Shown here: one piece after another, positions 61,078 through 62,566 of the stretch
Numbering within the stretch: position 1 is the stretch's first letter
Layout: the number at the start of each line of letters is the position of its first letter
Virus record (IMG/VR): IMGVR_UViG_3300027779_000030
Location: 1-62,566 of that record
Reading direction: 5' to 3' (one strand)
DNA: 62,566 nucleotides
Source: a virus
Program-made: the position numbers and the translations under genes
Notes under the pieces: generated by a model
What the model saw: the letters and a program-made list of their open reading frames with translations, nothing else
What the model was told of the DNA's origin: nothing
The model's database searches: none

Positions 61078-62566
61078 TTAGTTTATAAGTTTAAGTTTTC
61101 TATTGTCTAACCTTGATTCTATTTTTTTAATATACTGTTGCTTTGTTAAAACGTTTATCATTTTAGGAGCTTCATTTGTATATATGTTATTTTTATTATC
61201 ATATATTTCTACCTTGAGAGCATATCTTCCTAGATCTTTAAATTTCCAAACAAAGAAAGGAACTGATTTTACTTTTACTACTTCTTCTTCTGTTTGAGTA
61301 TTATATAGAGTCCAAGTAAATTTATTTTTTCCATCTATATTGTTGATTGTAAAAAACATTGGGCAATTTTCTGGTATATCAAATGACGTCTCAAAAACTT
61401 TTATATCGTTTATATTAAATGAGTTTTGATCTATAGTAGTGGGTAAATATCCAATCTGTTTATCATTTTCAAACTTCCAACATTTTTTGCCTACCCAAAA
61501 ATTAGGATCTTGAACTGATCCACTTAAGATATCTGATGTTTTCGCGTGTAAAAATAAAGTCTCTTCATCAAACATCGGGTATGTTAATTTTAGATATTCG
61601 ATAAGTCTCCTAGAATATACTTCTTTTGGTAAAAAGAATGTGTATTTGTCAATATTGCACGATCCTCCGGGGCTAGACGTAAGCGGTGAGCCTGGGCTTG
61701 ATGTTGGGATACTTGGACTTGATGCTGGGCTACTTGGACTTCCTCCCCCATCTGAATATATTATGTGATACATTTCCTTGCTTAAATATTCTGCTTGCGC
61801 ATGAACTATATATTGGCAATCAGAATGTCTCCCATCTATTATCTCATAATTGAATAGGTTTATAGCAGGATGGTCGCTATCATTTAAAATAACTATGAGT
61901 TCATCCAATGTATTAAAATTAGGAATAGTATATGTTGAAAATAGAGACATTTTGATAGTTTGTCCTGGTTTTGGGTCAGATATATAAAAACCTGCTTTAA
62001 AGTCGTCTACATAAACATTTCTTGTGAATCTATTGAAGAACATAGATTTAAGACTCACATCTTTGAAATCTTCTAACTTCATAGGATGTCGAGTTCCACC
62101 TATTCCCCAATATTCTTTTTTAGGATGAGATTGAGTCGGATCATTATATGGAATATATGTATTAGAGTCAACATCATATAATTCAGCGTCATATATATTT
62201 TGTCCCATTCCGTATCTATTTTTAAAGAACCATTGCCACTCTAATAAATTCTTATATACGTTTACTTCAGTTATTGCTTTTTCATTATCTAATACATTGA
62301 TTTTTGGATAGTAAAACGGGGATGTTCCAAAGTCTATCATTCTAACATTATCTAAATTATCTATTGAATATTTAAATTTATCTTCTAGTCGAGTTGTCGC
62401 GATAATATGGGGTTTCTGATCTGGATCTACTCTAATTATTTTACTAAATACATTTGTGTTTCCATAGAAGTCATGTAAGTGGGCGATTACCCTATACGTT
62501 CCACTGTATGGTAATATATGTGGTAATTTATGTAAATCTTTTATTTTGCCTCTATATTTAAACTCG
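61078..62566 (-). CDS. Large beta-rich tail protein, 5' end beyond the window
   Basis: The frame runs open from the stop at 61078 to the right edge (E-F-K-Y-R-G-K-I-K at the edge), so the true start is outside. A Met at 62340 is only an internal codon. The visible ~495 residues include an Ig- or PKD-like strand set at the start (LPYSGTYRVIAHLHDFYGNT). A Ser/Pro-rich linker follows (61660-61760, SSPSIPTSSPGSPLTSSPGG) and then a second Ig-like part (FFTINNIDGKNKFTWTLYNT; LGRYALKVEIYDNKNNIY). It ends in a basic helical tail (QQYIKKIESRLDNRKLKLIN). It is likely a fibre or baseplate arm. No family recognised. Confidence 0.75.
   Translation of the reverse strand, partial: EFKYRGKIKDLHKLPHILPYSGTYRVIAHLHDFYGNTNVFSKIIRVDPDQKPHIIATTRLEDKFKYSIDNLDNVRMIDFGTSPFYYPKINVLDNEKAITEVNVYKNLLEWQWFFKNRYGMGQNIYDAELYDVDSNTYIPYNDPTQSHPKKEYWGIGGTRHPMKLEDFKDVSLKSMFFNRFTRNVYVDDFKAGFYISDPKPGQTIKMSLFSTYTIPNFNTLDELIVILNDSDHPAINLFNYEIIDGRHSDCQYIVHAQAEYLSKEMYHIIYSDGGGSPSSPASSPSIPTSSPGSPLTSSPGGSCNIDKYTFFLPKEVYSRRLIEYLKLTYPMFDEETLFLHAKTSDILSGSVQDPNFWVGKKCWKFENDKQIGYLPTTIDQNSFNINDIKVFETSFDIPENCPMFFTINNIDGKNKFTWTLYNTQTEEEVVKVKSVPFFVWKFKDLGRYALKVEIYDNKNNIYTNEAPKMINVLTKQQYIKKIESRLDNRKLKLIN
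61670..61750 (-). repeat. Ser/Pro-rich tandem coding repeat
   Basis: The DNA repeats variants of a nine-base unit that encode S-S-P, S-P-S and T-S-S-P-G. It makes a flexible linker between two folded parts of the partial tail protein and may vary in length between relatives. Confidence 0.7.

Noticed and set aside
62338-62340. ATG at 62340 as the start of the last minus-strand gene
   Set aside because: The same frame stays open to the window edge with good coding character (Ig-like strands), so the Met is internal and the gene is partial.
1-62566. CRISPR arrays, integrase, transposases or attachment sites
   Set aside because: No regularly spaced repeats, recombinase motifs or terminal inverted repeats were seen; the short repeats present are coding.

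Overview
The window is a segment of a large tailed-phage genome, almost certainly a T4-like myovirus infecting a Bacteroidota (Flavobacteriia-like) host. The phage assignment rests on a T4 gp17-type terminase (25853-27826) beside a gp16-like small subunit, a gp6/baseplate-J wedge protein, a gp26-type zinc-finger baseplate assembly protein, a gp15-like tail sheath stabiliser, a gp12-type collar-domain fibre and several very large fibre/baseplate proteins. The Bacteroidota host is inferred from four things: strong A+T bias with essentially no Shine-Dalgarno sequences, a bS21 homologue of the Bacteroidota type, a secreted protein with the GC-x-DP-x-A-x-NY repeats typical of that phylum, and a small secreted protein ending in a T9SS-like tail. 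TAA, TAG and TGA are all used as stops. No tRNA, rRNA, CRISPR array, integrase or insertion sequence was recognised. Portal, major capsid, prohead protease, sheath and replication genes are not recognisable here, so the genome extends beyond both edges.

Layout. 1-4977 (minus): a secreted repeat protein cut by the left edge, an 811-residue multidomain lytic protein (CHAP, alpha/beta-hydrolase, peptidoglycan-binding, GH19-like), then a tightly overlapping operon of ATP-grasp-like protein, bS21 and Nudix hydrolase. 5035-7783 (plus): an acidic protein and a Gly/Ala-rich membrane-active-looking protein, closed by a terminator. 7821-10372 (minus): a SAM methyltransferase and a large hydrophobic-core protein. 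10485-12641 (minus): a metabolic operon (AsnA/class II aaRS-like enzyme, DUF6378-like protein, GT-B-like transferase). 12739-20071 (minus): structural proteins and small secreted or membrane proteins. 20092-24817 (minus): baseplate assembly, small structural proteins, and a membrane protein whose reading frame appears to be extended by -1 frameshifting. 24814-30491 (minus): ECF-like sigma factor, terminase subunits, gp6-like wedge. 30595-41209 (plus): amidoligase-like/beta-helix protein and the tail fibres, including a 2298-residue cysteine-rich fibre. 41206-62566 (minus, with one plus gene at 44828): tail completion and very large baseplate/fibre proteins, the last one cut by the right edge.

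Regulation. A T4-late-like promoter motif (core ATAAATA followed by an A/T tract) precedes nearly every transcription unit on both strands. Its first base lies 28 nt from the start codon in seven cases and 25-32 nt in fifteen. The phage-encoded ECF-like sigma factor is a natural candidate reader. The 10485-12641 metabolic operon lacks the motif and has a 15-bp palindrome at its start instead. The bS21 operon does carry the motif, which suggests that the ribosome is altered when virion proteins are made.

Most interesting points: the bS21/ATP-grasp/Nudix operon; the A-AAA-AAG frameshift site joining a 199-residue membrane protein to a 130-codon frame that has no start codon; the strictly spaced late-promoter array; the four-domain lytic protein; and host-like secreted proteins in a phage genome.
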